A DNA stretch of 6,768 nucleotides, taken from positions 1 through 6,768 of the forward strand of contig JAHJDU010000106.1 of NCBI GenBank assembly GCA_018812385.1, in the 5' to 3' direction. The DNA comes from Pseudomonadota bacterium (GTDB lineage Bacteria; Desulfobacterota; Desulfobacteria; Desulfobacterales; Desulfobacteraceae). The position numbers and the translations under genes were made by a program. How positions within the stretch are numbered: the first letter of the stretch is position 1; each line of letters starts with the position of its first letter. Shown in pieces: positions 4,815 to 6,768 of this stretch. A model generated the notes under the pieces. The model did not search any database, was not told the DNA's origin, and was given only the letters and a program-made list of their open reading frames with translations.

Positions 4815-5019
4815 TGAGATTGAAAGTCATTATTGTATAAGTTGAACAAAGGTGGCATTCTTTTTCATATCTGTATGCTATCACCTTATCAGAATTCCAG
4901 TGAGTTTTAAATCAATTATTCGAATAATTAAGGTTTTCCGTCATACACCAAATATGCTAAATATAAAAAAAATAAATAAATTCTTCTTTCAACCAATAAT
5001 AGCCAGATTGGACCGACAA

Positions 5020-5634
5020 ATGAATGATATTGTTAACCGAAAAGATATTGATAAACTGATAATTACAGATGACATATTCGCTTTCATAGATAATAAATAT
5101 GGCTCCCCACCTAACTGGACAAGACCGCAAGGTTTTATTTCACTTTCAAAAATAATACTGGAACAACAGGTAAGCCTGGCTTCAGCAAATGCACATTTTT
5201 TAAAACTAAATCAATATTTGCCGGAATTTACTCCAACAAACATTTTAAACCTTACAAATGAAGAAATGAGAAATTGCCAGATAAGCCGGCAAAAGTCTAA
5301 ATATCTTCGTGCTTTATCATCTGCGATAATAAAAAAGCATATAAATTTAGAACAATTACAGGATATAGACTATTTTGAAGTAAAAAAGCAGCTCATAAGC
5401 ATAAAAGGTATAGGCCCTTGGACTGCTGATATATATTTAATGTTTTGCCTCAAAGCAAAAGATATTTTTCCATTTGGGGATGTAGCAGTCATTAATGCTG
5501 CGAAGGAGCTATGTAATGCTAAAACAAAAGAAGATTTGATTTTGCTGGCTGAGAAATGGAGACCATTACGCTCTCTTGCCTCGTATTATTTCTGGCATTA
5601 TTACCTTAAAAAAAGAAATAGATATTCGAGCTAA
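5020..5634 (+). CDS. DNA-3-methyladenine glycosylase, AlkA-like HhH-GPD family
   Basis: A base-excision-repair glycosylase that removes alkylated bases such as 3-methyladenine. Residue numbers count from ATG 5020 (204 aa). The N-terminal part has YGSPPNWTRPQGFISL and the strongly conserved IILEQQVSLASA (45-56). The helix-hairpin-helix is LISIKGIGPWTADIYL (125-140); it has tryptophan rather than the catalytic lysine of bifunctional enzymes, so it should be monofunctional. The GPD-type catalytic aspartate is Asp154 in FPFGDVAVINAAK, followed by WRPLRSLASYYFWHY near the end. No iron-sulfur cysteine cluster is present. The frame is open back to a GTG at 4852 (260 aa), but the extra 56 residues look unlike the family and have no ribosome binding site. 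ATG 5020 has a weak GGA seven bases upstream and gives the family's usual length. Codon use is AT-rich. Confidence 0.85.
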   Translation: MNDIVNRKDIDKLIITDDIFAFIDNKYGSPPNWTRPQGFISLSKIILEQQVSLASANAHFLKLNQYLPEFTPTNILNLTNEEMRNCQISRQKSKYLRALSSAIIKKHINLEQLQDIDYFEVKKQLISIKGIGPWTADIYLMFCLKAKDIFPFGDVAVINAAKELCNAKTKEDLILLAEKWRPLRSLASYYFWHYYLKKRNRYSS

Positions 5635-5682
5635 GTTTACAAAAAATGAATGCGAACCGGACTGCACAGGATATTTGCCTTC

Positions 5683-5710
5683 TTGAATAATTATATTTAT
5701 GGGTTATATT
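5683..5710 (+). promoter_or_regulatory. Sigma70-like promoter for the CurA relic and helicase
   Basis: -35 TTGAAT (5683-5688, 4 of 6), 16-base spacer, -10 TATATT (5705-5710, 5 of 6), predicting a start near 5717 and a leader of about 50 bases to ATG 5770. It is the only plausible promoter seen between the glycosylase and the helicase. Confidence 0.4.
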
Positions 5711-5769
5711 TTGCGTCATGATCTTTTTGAACACCAAAAGTTGAGTCTTTAACAAAATGAGGAAACATC

Positions 5770-5913
5770 ATGGGAAAAATTGAAAAAACAAACCGCCGTA
5801 TTGTGCTTGCATCACGCCCTGTCGGCGCGCCCACCGAAGAAAACTTTCGGTTAGAAACATCCCCAATGCCTTTGCCTAAGGACGGGCGAGTAAGGATATT
5901 TTATGTCATTTGA
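5770..5913 (+). pseudogene. Truncated N-terminus of a CurA-type NADPH-dependent oxidoreductase
   Basis: The 47-codon product begins MGKIEKTNRRIVLASRPVGA, followed by PTEENFRLETSPMPLPKDGRV. This is the characteristic opening of the medium-chain, zinc-independent NADPH-dependent oxidoreductases (curcumin reductase CurA / leukotriene B4 12-hydroxydehydrogenase group), which are normally about 330-340 aa. After KDGRV the frame reads RIFYVI and stops at TGA 5911-5913, so the rest of the catalytic domain and the NADP-binding Rossmann domain are missing. The GAGG ribosome binding site (5759-5762) is intact and a promoter lies upstream, so the stub may still be translated. It overlaps the helicase start by 11 bases. 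Most likely a deletion or rearrangement joined the 5' end of this gene to the front of the helicase. A functional small peptide is possible but not supported. Confidence 0.7.
5892..5896 (+). promoter_or_regulatory. Helicase ribosome binding site inside the CurA relic
   Basis: AAGGA lies six bases before ATG 5903 and within the last codons of the relic, so helicase translation may be coupled to translation of the relic. Confidence 0.65.
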
Positions 5914-6768
5914 TGAACTTGGCCTTCGGGTCGAACTGCTTAAAGCCGTTAAGTCCAAGGGCTATACTACCCCCACTCCCATTCAGACCCGGGTCATTCC
6001 GGCTATTCTCGGCGGACGGGACATTCTTGCCCGTGCCCAGACAGGAACGGGAAAAACAGATGCATTTGCACTCCCCCTGGTTGAAATCCTGAGCTGGCAG
6101 GACGGCAATAAAAGACATCCCCGGGCCCTTGTCCTGGCACCAACGCGGGAACTTGCGCTTCAGGTGGGGGACAGCATAAAAGCCTATGCAAGGAAGGTGT
6201 CCATGCGATGCACCGTGGTTTATGGCGGGGTTACTATAAAACCCCAGATCGATCGACTGAGGCGCGGCATTGATATTCTTGTGGCCACACCGGGCCGCCT
6301 TCTGGATCTTGCCAATCATAAGGGTCTGGATCTTTCCCGGATAGAGTTTCTGATTTTTGACGAGGCAGACAGAATGCTGGACCTGGGATTCAGTGCGGAG
6401 ATCTCCGAAATCCTTGATCTTGTTCCAATAGAACGAAGGACCATGCTGTTTTCCGCCACCTACACCCAAGAGATCCGGGATCTTGCCAAAATAATGCTTA
6501 AAGAACCAGAATATATAGAGGTGACACCCAGCAATACAGCGGCAGAATCCATTGTCCAGAAAGTACATCTGGTGAGCCGGCCTGATAAACGAGCTCTTCT
6601 CATCCACCTTATCACCCAGGGACGTTGGGCCCAGATACTGGTCTTTGTCCGCACAAAACACGGGGCTAACAAGCTTGCGGAAAAGCTTGTTGAAAAAGGG
6701 ATCAGTGCCGCTGCCCTGCACGGTAACAAGAGCCAGTCTGTCAGAACGCGTACCTTAAAAGAGTTCAA
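5903..6768 (+). CDS. DEAD-box ATP-dependent RNA helicase, RhlE-like, cut by the right window edge
   Basis: A superfamily 2 RNA helicase that uses ATP to unwind short RNA duplexes, acting in ribosome assembly or RNA turnover. The first 288 codons are present. The motifs appear in order: Q motif with Phe3 and TPTPIQ (23-28), Walker A AQTGTGKT (45-52), motif Ia APTRELA (79-85), GG (108-109), Ib TPGRL (129-133), DEAD box (153-156), SAT (184-186), and then the start of the second RecA-like domain with the motif IV region LVFVRTK. Motifs V and VI lie beyond the edge. The opening MSFDELGLRVELLKAVKSKGY is RhlE-like. DbpA or SrmB relatives are alternatives, since the C-terminal tail that would separate them is missing. 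Base composition is noticeably more GC-rich than the genes to the left. Confidence 0.92.
   Translation, partial: MSFDELGLRVELLKAVKSKGYTTPTPIQTRVIPAILGGRDILARAQTGTGKTDAFALPLVEILSWQDGNKRHPRALVLAPTRELALQVGDSIKAYARKVSMRCTVVYGGVTIKPQIDRLRRGIDILVATPGRLLDLANHKGLDLSRIEFLIFDEADRMLDLGFSAEISEILDLVPIERRTMLFSATYTQEIRDLAKIMLKEPEYIEVTPSNTAAESIVQKVHLVSRPDKRALLIHLITQGRWAQILVFVRTKHGANKLAEKLVEKGISAAALHGNKSQSVRTRTLKEF

Noticed and set aside
5906..6721. 271-codon minus-strand frame inside the helicase
   Set aside because: It is a shadow of the GC-rich helicase frame, which shows every expected DEAD-box motif in order.

Overview
The window looks like a piece of an accessory, partly AT-rich chromosomal region from an anaerobic bacterium. 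The best fit is Desulfobacterota (a Desulfobacula/Desulfobacter-like sulfate reducer). This is inferred from the style of the small paired proteins at 2058-2481, the low-GC intergenic DNA beside moderately GC-rich core genes, and the mix of families. No rRNA or other phylogenetic marker is present, so the assignment is tentative.

Left part (1-1278). The 5' 240 codons of an IS110-family transposase/recombinase run off the left edge on the minus strand, with all four DEDD catalytic acidic residues visible. Upstream of it lie about 560 bases without a convincing gene but full of palindromic structure. From the gene outward there is a leader whose first bases can pair with the transposase Shine-Dalgarno, a good sigma70-like promoter, a 74-nt near-perfect long hairpin, a tandem GGTACCA repeat, and a second smaller hairpin in inverted orientation. 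IS110 elements carry a bridge RNA in this position, so this is the most interesting stretch of the window.

Middle part (1279-2740). A bactofilin gene (minus) is divergent from a small two-gene operon (plus). The operon encodes an 80-aa zinc-ribbon-like protein and a 59-aa charged helical protein. The long intergenic space between them holds nested inverted repeats on the bactofilin side. On the operon side it holds a perfect FNR/CRP-type palindrome (TTGAT-N4-ATCAA) and a 12-bp hairpin right against the ribosome binding site. A weak terminator-like structure follows the operon.

Right-middle part (2741-5634). This is a run of unlinked housekeeping or accessory enzymes: an MBL-fold metallohydrolase (plus), a GNAT-like acetyltransferase (plus), a UspA-type universal stress protein (minus, convergent with the acetyltransferase), and an AlkA-like HhH-GPD DNA glycosylase (plus, divergent from the stress protein).

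Right end (5635-6768). A promoter and good ribosome binding site precede a 47-codon relic resembling the N-terminus of a CurA-type NADPH-dependent oxidoreductase. It runs directly into, and overlaps by 11 bases, the start of an RhlE-like DEAD-box RNA helicase that continues past the window edge. The bases become clearly more GC-rich here, suggesting a boundary between accessory DNA and core chromosome. The genes do not form one pathway; the only clear operon is the small-protein pair.
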